From: Oscillibacter faecalis_A
Lineage (GTDB): Bacteria > Bacillota > Clostridia > Oscillospirales > Oscillospiraceae
Assembly (NCBI RefSeq): GCF_029218125.1
Contig: NZ_JARFXX010000004.1
Span: 210,697 to 274,696, forward strand
DNA: 64,000 nt
Direction: 5' to 3'
A program made the translations under genes and the position numbers. The notes beneath the pieces are model-generated. The model had not been told where the DNA came from. It was given only the letters and a program-made list of their open reading frames with translations, and ran no database searches. Positions 1 to 8,907 of the stretch are shown one piece after another. Numbering within the stretch: position 1 is the first letter of the stretch; every line of letters starts with the position of its first letter.

Positions 1-2
1 CG

Positions 3-872
3 GCAGCCTCCCTGTGCTGCGTGTTCAACGGCCTGACCTGTCCCGGCGATGAATACATCCTCTTTGCACCCTATTTTCCGGAATACAAGGTATTTATTGA
101 GGGAGCCCGGGGCAAGGTGCAGGTGATCGCGCCGGAGATCGAGCAATTCCAAATCGACTTTACTGCCTTTGAAAAGGCTGTGAACTGCCGGACAAAGGGC
201 GTGGTCATCAACTCTCCCAACAATCCCTCCGGTGTGGTTTACTCCCGGCAGACGTTGGAGACGCTGGCGGCGATTCTGCGGGCCAAGGAGGCACTGTACG
301 GCCACCCTATTTACCTCATTTCCGATGAGCCCTATCGGGAGATCGCCTTTGACGGTGTGGAGGTGCCTTGGGTCCCGTCCATTTATCAGGATACCATTGT
401 CTGCTACTCCTTCTCCAAGTCCCTGTCCCTGCCGGGCGAGCGGCTGGGCTATGTGCTGGTGCCGAAGCAGACCACGGACGCGGTTTCCGTCTCCGCTGCT
501 GTGGCCGGTGCGGGGCGTTCTCTGGGCTATGTCAACGCGCCAAGTCTTTTCCAGCAGGTTACGGCGGAGTGCTGCGACCTCACCAGCGACATCAGCGTCT
601 ACGAGCGCAACTGCACACTGCTGACGGACGCTCTCCGGGAGATGGGCTACCATGTGGTCCAGCCCGGTGGAGCCTTCTACCTGTTCCCCCGGTCACTGGA
701 ACCGGATGACATGGCGTTCAGCGAGCGAGCCAAAAAATTCGACCTGCTGTTGGTCCCCGGCAGTGGCTTCGGCGCTCCCGGCCACTTCCGGATCGCCTAC
801 TGCGTCCAGACGGAGATGATTCAGCGGGCGCTGCCTCGCTTCAAGGCGCTGGCAGATTCGTATAAAAAGTAA
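3..872 (+). CDS. PLP-dependent class I/II aminotransferase, 5' truncated by window edge
   Basis: The reading frame is open from base 3, so the true start lies left of the window and only the C-terminal ~289 residues are present. The fragment carries fold-type I aminotransferase signatures: NSPNNPSGVVYS (substrate and PLP contacts), an aspartate in LISDEPYRE that would pair with the pyridine nitrogen, and SFSKSLSLPGERLGY, which contains the PLP-binding lysine and the following arginine. The family transfers amino groups between an amino acid and a 2-oxo acid in the cytosol; substrate specificity cannot be read from the fragment. Convergent with proS, with hairpins between them. Confidence 0.9.
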   Translation, partial: AASLCCVFNGLTCPGDEYILFAPYFPEYKVFIEGARGKVQVIAPEIEQFQIDFTAFEKAVNCRTKGVVINSPNNPSGVVYSRQTLETLAAILRAKEALYGHPIYLISDEPYREIAFDGVEVPWVPSIYQDTIVCYSFSKSLSLPGERLGYVLVPKQTTDAVSVSAAVAGAGRSLGYVNAPSLFQQVTAECCDLTSDISVYERNCTLLTDALREMGYHVVQPGGAFYLFPRSLEPDDMAFSERAKKFDLLLVPGSGFGAPGHFRIAYCVQTEMIQRALPRFKALADSYKK

Positions 873-877
873 AGTAA

Positions 878-909
878 GTCCCCGGTTTCCTTTCAAGGGA
901 GCCGGGGAC
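878..909 (+). terminator. hairpin after the aminotransferase gene
   Basis: GTCCCCGG pairs with CCGGGGAC, partly extended inwards, six bases after the stop codon. There is no long T-run directly behind it; the stronger hairpin at 929-960 lies just downstream. Confidence 0.55.
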
Positions 910-928
910 CTTGCTGTAAAGACAGAAA

Positions 929-960
929 ACAGCCGCCCTTTCTTCAAAAAGGGCGGCTGT
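929..960. terminator. bidirectional intrinsic terminator between convergent genes
   Basis: Thirteen-base perfect stem (ACAGCCGCCCTTT with AAAGGGCGGCTGT) followed on the plus strand by a T-rich tract. It lies between the convergent aminotransferase and proS genes and can stop both transcripts. Confidence 0.8.
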
Positions 961-978
961 TGAATTTTTCGGAGGGAC

Positions 979-2415
979 TTAGTACGCTACGCCCCAGTAG
1001 ATATCAGTGGTGCACTTCTCGCCGCAGACGGGGCAAACGCCCTCGGTGCCGGACTGCTTGAGCGGCATGCAGCGGCTGGAAACGCCTGCCAGTTCCTTCA
1101 TCTTCAGCTCGCACTCCAGCTTGCCGCACCACTTGGTCCGGGCAAAGCCGCCCTTGGTCTCCACCATCTCCTTGACCTCCTGCCAGGAGTTCAGGTCGAA
1201 AGTGTTGTCCTCCAGGTTCTTTTCCGCCTGAGCATACAGGTTGTCGTGAACGGCGGTCAGCAGGCTCTGCACCTGGCTTTCCAGTTCATCCAAAGCGACA
1301 AAGCTCTTTTCGCCGGTATCACGGCGGGCCAGACAGCAATGTCCCTTTTCCAGATCGCGGGGGCCGATCTCCACCCGGACGGGCACACCCTTCATCTCAT
1401 ACTCGGCGAACTTCCAGCCGGGAGAGTTGTCGGAATCGTCCAGCTTCACCCGCAGGCCGGCAGCCTCCAGACGGGTCTTGATCTCAGCAGCCGCTTCCAG
1501 CACACCGGGCTTGTGGGCCGCCACGGGGATCACCACCACCTGAATGGGGGCGATGGCGGGAGGCAGCACCAGACCGTTGTTATCGCCGTGGGTCATGATG
1601 ACCGCGCCGATGAGCCGGGTGGTGGTGCCCCAAGAGGTCTGGAAGGGATATTGCAGCTTGTTGTCCCGGCCGGTGAAGGTCACATCGTAGGCCCGGGAGA
1701 ACTTGTCTCCGAAATAATGGCTGGTGCCGGACTGGAGGGCCTTACGGTCCTTCATCATGCTCTCGATGGTATAGGTGGCCTCAGCGCCGGCAAACTTCTC
1801 CTTGTCGGTCTTGCGGCCCTTGACTACCGGCATGGCCAGCGCATCGCGGCAAAAGTCAGCATAGCAGTTGAGCTGCTGCTCCGTTTCTGCCATAGCCTCC
1901 TCAGCGGTCTCGTGGATGGTGTGGCCCTCCTGCCACCAGAATTCCCGGCTGCGCAGGAAGGGGCGGGTGGTCTTTTCCCAGCGGATCACGGAGCACCACT
2001 GGTTATAGAGCATGGGGAGCTGGCGATAGGTCTGAAGGACGCTGTGCCAGTGGTCGCAGAACATGGTCTCAGAGGTGGGGCGGAAAGCCAGCCGCTCCTC
2101 CAGCTTGTCGCTGCCGCCCATGGTGACCCAAGCCACCTCAGGGGCAAAGCCGTTGACCAGTTCGCCTTCCTTTTTCAGCAGGCTCTCCGGGATCAGCGCG
2201 GGCATCGCCACGTTTTCGTGGCCGGTTTTTTTAAATTCCCCGTCCATGATCCGCTGAATGTTCTCCCAGATGGCGTAGCCGTATGGACGCAGGATCATAA
2301 ATCCCTTCACGCTGGAATAGTCGATCAACTCCGCCTTCTTGCAGATGTCCGTATACCACTGGGCGAAATCGTCCTCCATACTGGTGATCTGTTCCACTTT
2401 TTTGTCCTGTGCCAT
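979..2415 (-). CDS. proS: prolyl-tRNA synthetase, short archaeal/eukaryotic-like type
   Basis: Charges tRNA-Pro with proline. The 478-residue length, the start region (SMEDDFAQWYTDICKKAEL), the RPYGYAIWENIQ and RPTSETMFC segments and the GREFWWQEGHT-like class II region match the short ProRS type, which has no inserted editing domain and is common in Clostridia. The C-terminus has cysteine pairs (CGKLEC, CPVCGEKC) of the zinc-binding tail. A longer frame reaches 2472, but ATG 2415 has GAGGGAAGAATC in front and begins where homologues begin. It lies 99 bp downstream of the co-directional PAP2-like gene and may be co-transcribed with it. Confidence 0.96.
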   Translation of the reverse strand: MAQDKKVEQITSMEDDFAQWYTDICKKAELIDYSSVKGFMILRPYGYAIWENIQRIMDGEFKKTGHENVAMPALIPESLLKKEGELVNGFAPEVAWVTMGGSDKLEERLAFRPTSETMFCDHWHSVLQTYRQLPMLYNQWCSVIRWEKTTRPFLRSREFWWQEGHTIHETAEEAMAETEQQLNCYADFCRDALAMPVVKGRKTDKEKFAGAEATYTIESMMKDRKALQSGTSHYFGDKFSRAYDVTFTGRDNKLQYPFQTSWGTTTRLIGAVIMTHGDNNGLVLPPAIAPIQVVVIPVAAHKPGVLEAAAEIKTRLEAAGLRVKLDDSDNSPGWKFAEYEMKGVPVRVEIGPRDLEKGHCCLARRDTGEKSFVALDELESQVQSLLTAVHDNLYAQAEKNLEDNTFDLNSWQEVKEMVETKGGFARTKWCGKLECELKMKELAGVSSRCMPLKQSGTEGVCPVCGEKCTTDIYWGVAY

Positions 2416-2514
2416 GATTCTTCCCTCAACTTTATTCCAGAATTGGAGGCAAATAGCCTCCTTTGAACTCATAACGTCTTATTTTATCGTCTTTTTCCCC
2501 TGTTGTCAACCATT

Positions 2515-2949
2515 TCACCCCAGGGCCAGAGCAACGATAAAGCCCAGCACCGCACCGCAGCACACCTGCATAGGCGTGTGGCCCAGGAACTCCTTCAGCT
2601 TCACCTCCGGCGTCTCCTCGCTGTCAAGCATTTCCAGCAGCTCATTGATGGCCTTGGCATGGCGTCCCGCCTCCCGACGGACGCCCATGGCGTCATGCAT
2701 GACGATGACGGCCAGGATCACGCACACGGCAAAAACGGGGGAGTCATAGCCGTATTCCAGACCGGAGGTCACCGCCAGTGCGGTCACGGTGGCAGAGTGA
2801 CCGCTGGGCATTCCACCGTCACCCAGAAGGCGATCCCAGTCGAGCGTGCGGGTTACCGCCAGATAAATGATGAATTTTAAAATCTGCGCCGTGGCCCACG
2901 CCAGCAGCGCGTTGATCAGCAGGTGATTGCGGAGCAGCTCTTGCAGCAT
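2515..2949 (-). CDS. divergent PAP2 family (DUF212/YuiD-like) membrane protein
   Basis: A 144-residue hydrophobic protein with about four membrane segments. It carries the DUF212 pattern GDGGMPSGHSATVTAL, which resembles part of the acid phosphatase (PAP2) signature, and HDAMGVRREAGRHAKAIN, also typical of this family. The family is related to membrane phosphatases, but no activity has been firmly assigned. GGGAGGCGTATC precedes ATG 2949. A promoter is visible just upstream, and proS follows in the same direction. Confidence 0.85.
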   Translation of the reverse strand: MLQELLRNHLLINALLAWATAQILKFIIYLAVTRTLDWDRLLGDGGMPSGHSATVTALAVTSGLEYGYDSPVFAVCVILAVIVMHDAMGVRREAGRHAKAINELLEMLDSEETPEVKLKEFLGHTPMQVCCGAVLGFIVALALG

Positions 2950-2981
2950 GATACGCCTCCCGAGAAATTATTGACGCTTTT

Positions 2982-3011
2982 ACTATACACCAGATGTTAA
3001 GGCCGTGTCAA
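2982..3011 (-). promoter_or_regulatory. sigma-A-type promoter for the PAP2-like gene (and perhaps proS)
   Basis: On the minus strand TTGACA (3006-3011), an 18-base spacer and TATAGT (2982-2987), about 35 bp before the start codon. Confidence 0.7.
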
Positions 3012-3043
3012 TTTTTTTGGAAAGCGAAGCCGAGCGCGAAAAA

Positions 3044-3070
3044 GCCGGGAGCCGCTTTGCGGCTCCCGGC
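3044..3070 (-). terminator. intrinsic terminator of xfp
   Basis: GCCGGGAGCCGC pairs perfectly with GCGGCTCCCGGC around a three-base loop, followed on the minus strand by a run of T. It lies just past the xfp stop codon. Confidence 0.85.
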
Positions 3071-3102
3071 GATGAGGTTGTTCGGTAAAACCGGAGGGGA
3101 GC

Positions 3103-5535
3103 TTAGCCATCCCACTTCCAGCTGCGAATCTCCGGCAGGTCCACGCCGTTGTCCCGAATGTACTGGCGGTGCTCCACCAGCTTATCGTACATTTTCTGCA
3201 CGAGGTAGGCGCCACGGTTGCCAAGCTGGGGCAGGCGGCGCACGGTGTCGATGACAAGGTCAAAGCGGTCAATATTGTTCAGGACGCGCATATCAAAGGG
3301 CGTGGTGATGGTGCCCTCCTCCTTATAACCCCGGACATGGAGATTTTTGTTGTGGCGGCGGTAGGTCAGTTCATGAATCAGGGTGGGATAGCCGTGATAG
3401 GCGAAGATGATGGGCTTATCCTTGGTGAACAGCCCGTCATAGGATTCGTCTGTCAGGCCGTGGGGATGCTCTGTGTGGGGCTGGAGCTTCATCAGGTCCA
3501 CCACGTTTACCACCCGAATCTTCAGCTCCGGCAGCTCCCGGCGCAGAATGCTGACAGCGGCCAGCGTTTCCAGCGTGGGCGTATCGCCGCAGCAGGCCAT
3601 GACCACATCCGGCTCGCAGCCCGCGTCATTGGAGGCCCATTCCCAGATGCCGATACCCTGCGTGCAGTGCTTCACCGCCTGATCCATGGTGAGCCACTGG
3701 GGACGGGGATGCTTACTGGCCACGATGACGTTTACATAGTTCCGGCTCTTGATGCAGTGGTCAAAGCAGCTGAGCAGGCAGTTGGCATCCGGCGGCAGGT
3801 ACATCCGCACCACATCCGCCTTCTTGTTGGCCACATGGTCAAGGAAGCCGGGGTCCTGATGGGTGAAGCCATTGTGGTCCTGCTGCCAGACGTTAGAGGC
3901 CAGAATATAGTTCAGCGAGGCAATGTCCTGCCGCCAAGGCAGCTCGTTGCACATTTTCAGCCACTTGGCGTGCTGAGAGAACATGGAGTCCACAATGCGG
4001 ATGAAGGCCTCGTAGCTGTCGAAGAAGCCATGGCGGCCCGTCAGCAGATAACCTTCCAAAAAGCCCTCACAGAAATGCTCGGAGAGCATGGAGTCCATGA
4101 CCCGGCCATCCGGGTCCAGATTTTCGTCAATATTGGGAAGCTGCGGGTCAAGGAACCGCCGGCCGGTGACGTCAAAGACCGCCTGAAGCCGGTTAGAGGC
4201 CGTTTCATCCGGCGCGAAAATGCGGAAGTTCCGGGCGTCCATGTTCAGCTTCATCACATCCCGGACATAGGTGCCGAGGACGTACATATCCTGTGCCTCC
4301 ACGGTGCCGGGGGCCTTGACGTCCACCGCGTAATCCCGGAAGTCCGGTGTGCGGAGGTCCCGGAGCAGCAGACCGCCGTTGGCATGGGGGTTCGCGCCCA
4401 TGCGGCGGGCGCCGGTGGGCGGGAAGGAGGTGATGAGCTCTACAGGGGTACCGTCCGGGTTGAACAGCTCCTCCGGCTTATAGGAGCGCAGCCACGCCTC
4501 CAGCTCCGGCAGGTGCTTTTCCGTGTCGGGGCCCATGGAGATGGGAACCTGATGCGCCCGCCAGCTTCCCTCCAGAATGTGACCGTCCACCTCCTTGGGG
4601 CCAGTCCAGCCCTTGGGCGTCCGCAGGACGATCATGGGCCAGCGGGGACGGCTGGTGTTGCCTGTGGAGCGGGCGTGCTTACGAATGCGTTGAATTTCAC
4701 GGATGGCCCAGTCCACGGTGGCGGCCATCTTCTGGTGCATTTCGGCGGGATCGCTGCCCTCCACGAAGCGGGGCTCCCAGCCGCAGCCCCGGAAGAAGCA
4801 GTCCACCTCCTCGTGGCTCATGCGGGAGAAGATGGTGGGATTGGCGATTTTGAAGCCATTGAGGTGCAGAATGGGCAGCACGGTACCGTCGGTGATGGGG
4901 TTCATGAATTTATTGCCGTGCCACGAGGTTGCCAGCGGGCCGGTCTCAGCCTCACCGTCGCCCACCACGCAGGCGGCAATGAGGTCCGGGTTGTCCGCCA
5001 CGGCGCCGAAAGCGTGGGCCAGAGAATAGCCCAGCTCACCGCCCTCATGGATGGAGCCGGGAGTCTCCGGCGCCACATGGCTGGGGATGCCGCCGGGGAA
5101 GGAGAAGCGCTTGAACAGCTTCCGCATACCGTCCTTGTCCCGGGTGATGTTGGGATAGATCTCCGTATAGCTGCCATCCAGCCAGTCCTGCGCCACCATG
5201 GCGTTGCCGCCGTGGCCGGGGCCGGAGAGGTAAATCATGTCCAGATCGTCCCGCTTGATGACCCGGTCAAGGTGCGTATAAATAAAGTTCTGGCCCGGGC
5301 AGGTGCCCCAGTGGCCTACGATAGTCTGCTTCAAATCGGCGGCGGTCAGGGGACGCTCCAGCAGCGGATTGTCCAGCAGATAGAGCTGGCAGGCGGTCAA
5401 ATAATTGGCGGCGCGCCAATAGGCATCGATCTGCTTGAGCTGCGTCGGGGTCAGCGGCGGCTTCTTAGAGAGCCGGGCACTGCTGCGGGTCCTTGTGGCG
5501 GGCTTGGCCGGCGCGGTTTTCTTTTTAGCGGGCAT
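3103..5535 (-). CDS. xfp: xylulose-5-phosphate/fructose-6-phosphate phosphoketolase
   Basis: Thiamine-diphosphate enzyme that cleaves xylulose-5-P or fructose-6-P with phosphate to give acetyl-P and glyceraldehyde-3-P or erythrose-4-P. At 810 residues it has the family length. Diagnostic segments are GHWGTCPGQNF near residue 70, SGPGHGGNAM, YPGGIPSHVAPETPGS-like FPGGIPSH, and GDGEAETGPLA (ThDP/metal-binding GDG motif); later come RTPKGWTGP, EGSWRAHQVP, FAPDETASNR and QDHNGFTHQDPG. The start ATG 5535 follows AGGAGGAGTGTTT; the in-frame GTG at 5541 lies within that leader. The first ~27 residues are a Lys/Ala/Pro/Arg-rich tail not seen in well-known homologues. It is monocistronic, with its own promoter and terminator. 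Confidence 0.97.
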   Translation of the reverse strand: MPAKKKTAPAKPATRTRSSARLSKKPPLTPTQLKQIDAYWRAANYLTACQLYLLDNPLLERPLTAADLKQTIVGHWGTCPGQNFIYTHLDRVIKRDDLDMIYLSGPGHGGNAMVAQDWLDGSYTEIYPNITRDKDGMRKLFKRFSFPGGIPSHVAPETPGSIHEGGELGYSLAHAFGAVADNPDLIAACVVGDGEAETGPLATSWHGNKFMNPITDGTVLPILHLNGFKIANPTIFSRMSHEEVDCFFRGCGWEPRFVEGSDPAEMHQKMAATVDWAIREIQRIRKHARSTGNTSRPRWPMIVLRTPKGWTGPKEVDGHILEGSWRAHQVPISMGPDTEKHLPELEAWLRSYKPEELFNPDGTPVELITSFPPTGARRMGANPHANGGLLLRDLRTPDFRDYAVDVKAPGTVEAQDMYVLGTYVRDVMKLNMDARNFRIFAPDETASNRLQAVFDVTGRRFLDPQLPNIDENLDPDGRVMDSMLSEHFCEGFLEGYLLTGRHGFFDSYEAFIRIVDSMFSQHAKWLKMCNELPWRQDIASLNYILASNVWQQDHNGFTHQDPGFLDHVANKKADVVRMYLPPDANCLLSCFDHCIKSRNYVNVIVASKHPRPQWLTMDQAVKHCTQGIGIWEWASNDAGCEPDVVMACCGDTPTLETLAAVSILRRELPELKIRVVNVVDLMKLQPHTEHPHGLTDESYDGLFTKDKPIIFAYHGYPTLIHELTYRRHNKNLHVRGYKEEGTITTPFDMRVLNNIDRFDLVIDTVRRLPQLGNRGAYLVQKMYDKLVEHRQYIRDNGVDLPEIRSWKWDG

Positions 5536-5566
5536 AAACACTCCTCCTGTTTAGATTTATGAATTT

Positions 5567-5594
5567 AGTATACTGCTTGCAATGATGAAGTCAA
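5567..5594 (-). promoter_or_regulatory. promoter of xfp
   Basis: Minus strand TTGACT (5589-5594), 16-base spacer, TATACT (5567-5572), some 30 bp before the start codon. Confidence 0.8.
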
Positions 5595-5648
5595 TATAAA
5601 TGCTTGTAAAACAGACGCTTTGCGAAAAATGTTTACAATTAGCCGTAC

Positions 5649-5678
5649 TTTACAAATAGGAATATGCAGTGCTATACT
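5649..5678 (+). promoter_or_regulatory. possible promoter overlapping the 5' end of the metallopeptidase gene
   Basis: TTTACA (5649-5654), 18-base spacer, TATACT (5673-5678). If it is used, transcription would begin at or next to ATG 5685, which would make the message leaderless and exclude ATG 5664. Confidence 0.45.
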
Positions 5679-6194
5679 GCACTTATGAGAGAGTATGGAT
5701 TGCTGCGCTCCCGCCGCAAAACGCTGGCGCTGGAGCTGAAAAAGGATGGGACGCTGCTGGTCCGCGCCCCCATGCGCCTTGCCAAGCGGGAAATCGACCG
5801 CTTTGTGGCCGCTCATGAGGACTGGATCGAAAAGCACTTGGAAAAGCTCCGGGCATCGCCAGCCCTGCCGGAGCCCACACCGGAGGAGACCGAAGCACTG
5901 AAGGCGGCGGCCTGGGCGGTGCTGCCGGAGCGCGTGGCCTATTGGAGTACGGTCATGGGCGTACGGCCCGCCGGTATCAAAATCACCACAGCGAAAAAGC
6001 GGTATGGAAGCTGCAGCAGCAAGCATAGTCTATGCTTTTCATGTTACCTCATGCGAAGCCCCATGGAGGCCGTTGACCTTGTGGTGGTCCATGAGTTGTG
6101 CCATATCCAGGAAATGAACCACGGGCCGCGCTTTTACGCGCTGCTGGAGCGGTATCTCCCGGATTGGCGGGAACGGAAAAGGCTGCTGGTATAA
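5664..6194 (+). CDS. YgjP-type (DUF45, M48-like) zinc metallopeptidase
   Basis: The 176-residue reading ends in the DUF45/YgjP core VVVHELCHIQEMNHGPRFY: HELCH supplies two zinc-binding histidines and the catalytic glutamate, and NHGPRFY the third-ligand region. The preceding segment ITTAKKRYGSCSSKHSLCFS matches the family's 'WGSCS' region. The biological substrate of this family is unknown. ATG 5664 and ATG 5685 are both possible; neither has a strong ribosome site, and a promoter-like -10 lies between them. The next gene is convergent. Confidence 0.85.
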   Translation: MQCYTALMREYGLLRSRRKTLALELKKDGTLLVRAPMRLAKREIDRFVAAHEDWIEKHLEKLRASPALPEPTPEETEALKAAAWAVLPERVAYWSTVMGVRPAGIKITTAKKRYGSCSSKHSLCFSCYLMRSPMEAVDLVVVHELCHIQEMNHGPRFYALLERYLPDWRERKRLLV

Positions 6195-6228
6195 AAAAGC
6201 GCAGAGGTCATTGACCTCCGCGCTTTTC
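6195..6228. terminator. bidirectional terminator between convergent genes
   Basis: Stem AAGCGCAGAGGTCA with TGACCTCCGCGCTT (one mismatch), A-run on the left and T-run on the right, in the 34-bp gap between two converging stop codons. Confidence 0.8.
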
Positions 6229-7230
6229 TTACTGATAATCGCTGACAAGGAACATGGGCTTGACAGCCACCACCTCATCGTATTCCTCCTGCGAGACCTG
6301 CACATCGGAGGTCAGGGCCTTCAAATCGGTCTTGACCACGGATAACGCCTCGTCCGCGCTTTGGGCGCGGCCTTCCCGCAGGACGCGAATCATACGGTCA
6401 AGGACAATGGGGTGGGCGTACCGGGCCGGGAGGGGGAAGCGTTCCGGCAGAACATTTGCCAGCGCATTCTGGGCGTCCGCCCATGCCCGCGTCACGGCGC
6501 GGCGGTTATTTTTCATGGTGGGGATGACCTGTGTGCCGGAGAACAGGAAGACCACCGCAAGGCCCAGCAGCGTAAAGTACATCCCGAAGCCCTCGTGCCG
6601 CCGCCATGCGAGAATTCCGTAAATCGCGGCAATGAGACCGGCCAGCACGATGGCCAGCGCGATCCACTTATGGGCCGGATTGGTATGCTGATTGATTCGC
6701 AGCGCACGGGCGGAGGCGGACAAGCGGCCGGTCAGCTGGGGATAACCAGCCAAAAAGGTTTTGGCATCCTCCAGCGCTTCCCGGGCGGACTGCGCCTGCG
6801 GCGTCAGCTCCTTGAGGTAGCGTGCCTCCTCCTCACGAGCCTTTTCCGCAAGACGCCGTTCCGCCTCCTCACTGTGGATGGGGATACTGGGGCGCACCTG
6901 CGCCATATAGCCAAGCAGGGCATCCACATCCTCCTCGTGCTTGAAGGCACACTGCTTTTCGGAGCCGTTGTCATACTGCACCACCAGATAGGGGATGGCA
7001 CCGAATACGCCGTGGCCGCTGAAGCCGCCGCGGCTCATGGCCACCCGCTTGAACACCCGCTGCACGGAGTCCAGCGCGATATAATAATAGCGGTCGATAA
7101 AATATGTGCCGATATACAGCGCCGCTTTCCCAACGCCGCAGGGGCCGAAGGGCTTGCAGGCTGCCTTGTCCGCCTTTATAGTATCCTTTGCGATGGCGGC
7201 GGTGCCGAGCTGTACAGGGGTGAGTGCCAT
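6229..7230 (-). CDS. uncharacterised two-span membrane protein with a coiled-coil middle
   Basis: I do not recognise this 333-residue protein. Residues ~1-130 are a soluble, PH-like or lid-like domain with no signal peptide (…YFIDRYYYIALDSVQRVFKRV…, …VVQYDNGSEKQC…). Residues ~140-190 are charged and helical (RRLAEKAREEEARYLKEL). Two membrane helices follow at about 200-222 and 228-250 (WIALAIVLAGLIAAIYGIL and YFTLLGLAVVFLFSG), then a soluble C-terminal tail. The topology suggests a membrane-anchored cytoplasmic protein. It stands alone between terminators. Similar uncharacterised proteins may exist in related gut Clostridia, but that needs a search. Confidence 0.75.
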   Translation of the reverse strand: MALTPVQLGTAAIAKDTIKADKAACKPFGPCGVGKAALYIGTYFIDRYYYIALDSVQRVFKRVAMSRGGFSGHGVFGAIPYLVVQYDNGSEKQCAFKHEEDVDALLGYMAQVRPSIPIHSEEAERRLAEKAREEEARYLKELTPQAQSAREALEDAKTFLAGYPQLTGRLSASARALRINQHTNPAHKWIALAIVLAGLIAAIYGILAWRRHEGFGMYFTLLGLAVVFLFSGTQVIPTMKNNRRAVTRAWADAQNALANVLPERFPLPARYAHPIVLDRMIRVLREGRAQSADEALSVVKTDLKALTSDVQVSQEEYDEVVAVKPMFLVSDYQ

Positions 7231-7332
7231 AGGGGTACCTCCGTATTGAAAAATTAAAATGGAAATTAAGGTCGATTCAGCGCAGAAAGCATCAGGCGGA
7301 TTGCCGTATGATCCTTTCCACGTTAAATTGCC

Positions 7333-7370
7333 AAAAGCGGCGGAAAGGAGAGAGTCTTTCCGCCGCTTTT
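7333..7370 (-). terminator. intrinsic terminator of cstA
   Basis: Perfect 15-base stem AAAAGCGGCGGAAAG / CTTTCCGCCGCTTTT with an eight-base loop, 17 bp past the cstA stop. Confidence 0.85.
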
Positions 7371-7386
7371 CAGTTACAAAAGGAGC

Positions 7387-8907
7387 TTACTTGCCCAGTG
7401 TCTCATACTGGGGCTTCACATCCCGCTTCTTGATGCTGTACAGGAAGATGCCAAGGAACAGGGCAGCCACCAGAACACCGATGGGGTAGGCCACAGCGGT
7501 GTTGTACACAATGGCACCGTCTGCGGTCTTGGTGTTGAGGAACTGGCCGAGGCACTCATTGCCCAGCAGGAAGTATGTCACGGACACAGCGCTCATGAAC
7601 GTTGCGGGGACAGCGGTGATCCAGTAGTTCTTCTTATCGTAGAACAGATACATGGAAGCGGCCCACAGCACGATCATGGCAAGGGTCTGGTTCGTCCAAC
7701 TGAAGTAACGCCAGATAACGGTATAGTCGATGGCACCCAGCGCGTTGCCGATACCGAGGATGGCACCGACGCCCAGCACAGGGATGCAGAGTTTCAGGCG
7801 GCCCACCATGGACTTCTGCTCCACATGGAACCAGTCGGCCAGCACCAGACGGGCGGAACGGAAAGCCGTATCGCCGGAGGTGATGGGGCAGGCGATAACG
7901 CCCAGCATAGCAAGGGCAATGCCGATGCCGCCCATGGTCTTGGAGCAGACATCGTAGATAGCGGCAGACTGACCGTTGGCAAGGGCAGCGGCAAGGCCGG
8001 TGTTCAGGCCGCCAGTGACCTCATACAGCGCGCAGCCGGCAGCGGCCCAAATCAAAGCGATAATGCCCTCGCACACCATGGCACCGTAGAACACGAAGTG
8101 GCCCTGCTTCTCACTTTTCATGCAGCGGGCCATCAGAGGGCTCTGGGTGGCGTGGAAACCGGAAATTGCGCCGCAGGCCACGGTGATGAACATAAAGCTC
8201 CACACCGGAGTGCCGGAGGGATGCATGGAGCGGAAGTTGTTCCAAATTTCGGGAATGGTGTACTCAGGCTTGACAAAGATGCCGATGGCAACGCCCACAG
8301 CCATGATGATCAGGCAGATGCCGAACAGGGGATAGATTTTGCCGATGATCTTATCGATAGACAGGAATGTGGCGATAAAGTAGTACACCAGCACGAGAAT
8401 CAGCCAGAACAAGGTGGTAGTGACAATGCCGGAGGCGCCGCTGTTTTTGAACAGGGTCACGATAAGGCCGGCGGGGCCGACAGCGAACACGGTGCCCACC
8501 ATGATAAGCAGCACCACGCTGAACACGCGCATGACGTTCTTCATGAAGCCGCCCAGATAAATGCCGGCGATCTCAGAGATAGAGGCACCGCTGTTGCGCT
8601 CACTCATCATGCCGGAGAAGTAATCGTGAACACCGCCGGCGAAGATGGTGCCGAACGTAATCCACAAAAACACGATGGGCCCCCACAGAGCGCCCTGAAG
8701 GGCACCAAAGATGGGGCCAAGGCCGGCAATGTTCAGCAGTTGAATCATAAACAGCTTCCACTGGGGAAGAACCACGTAGTCCACGCCGTCATTGATTTTG
8801 ACAGCAGGGGTCTCGCGGTCATCGGGCCCGAAGGTCCGCTCCACCAGAGAGCCGTAGATGAAGTAGCCGCCGATCAGAATTGCCAGACAGATGAGAAAAC
8901 TGATCAT
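7387..8907 (-). CDS. cstA: CstA family carbon-starvation transporter
   Basis: A 506-residue polytopic membrane protein with CstA features: GPIFGALQGALWGP, HDYFSGMMSERNSGASISE, SGFHATQSPLMARCM and CPITSGDTAFRSARL. Family members import peptides or pyruvate into the cytosol; which one applies here cannot be told. The open frame continues to 9093, but the extra 62 residues are unlike CstA. ATG 8907 has GGAGAG six bases away and starts at the first membrane helix. It is transcribed alone, with a terminator behind it. Confidence 0.94.
   Translation of the reverse strand: MISFLICLAILIGGYFIYGSLVERTFGPDDRETPAVKINDGVDYVVLPQWKLFMIQLLNIAGLGPIFGALQGALWGPIVFLWITFGTIFAGGVHDYFSGMMSERNSGASISEIAGIYLGGFMKNVMRVFSVVLLIMVGTVFAVGPAGLIVTLFKNSGASGIVTTTLFWLILVLVYYFIATFLSIDKIIGKIYPLFGICLIIMAVGVAIGIFVKPEYTIPEIWNNFRSMHPSGTPVWSFMFITVACGAISGFHATQSPLMARCMKSEKQGHFVFYGAMVCEGIIALIWAAAGCALYEVTGGLNTGLAAALANGQSAAIYDVCSKTMGGIGIALAMLGVIACPITSGDTAFRSARLVLADWFHVEQKSMVGRLKLCIPVLGVGAILGIGNALGAIDYTVIWRYFSWTNQTLAMIVLWAASMYLFYDKKNYWITAVPATFMSAVSVTYFLLGNECLGQFLNTKTADGAIVYNTAVAYPIGVLVAALFLGIFLYSIKKRDVKPQYETLGK

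Noticed and set aside
2416..2514. T-box riboswitch upstream of proS
   Set aside because: Only 99 bp separate the two genes, too short for a T-box with antiterminator, and no T-box consensus is visible.
3169..5562. 797-residue plus-strand ORF opposite xfp
   Set aside because: It mirrors the xfp codons on the other strand, a product of GC-rich third positions; it has no ribosome site at its start and no recognisable domain.
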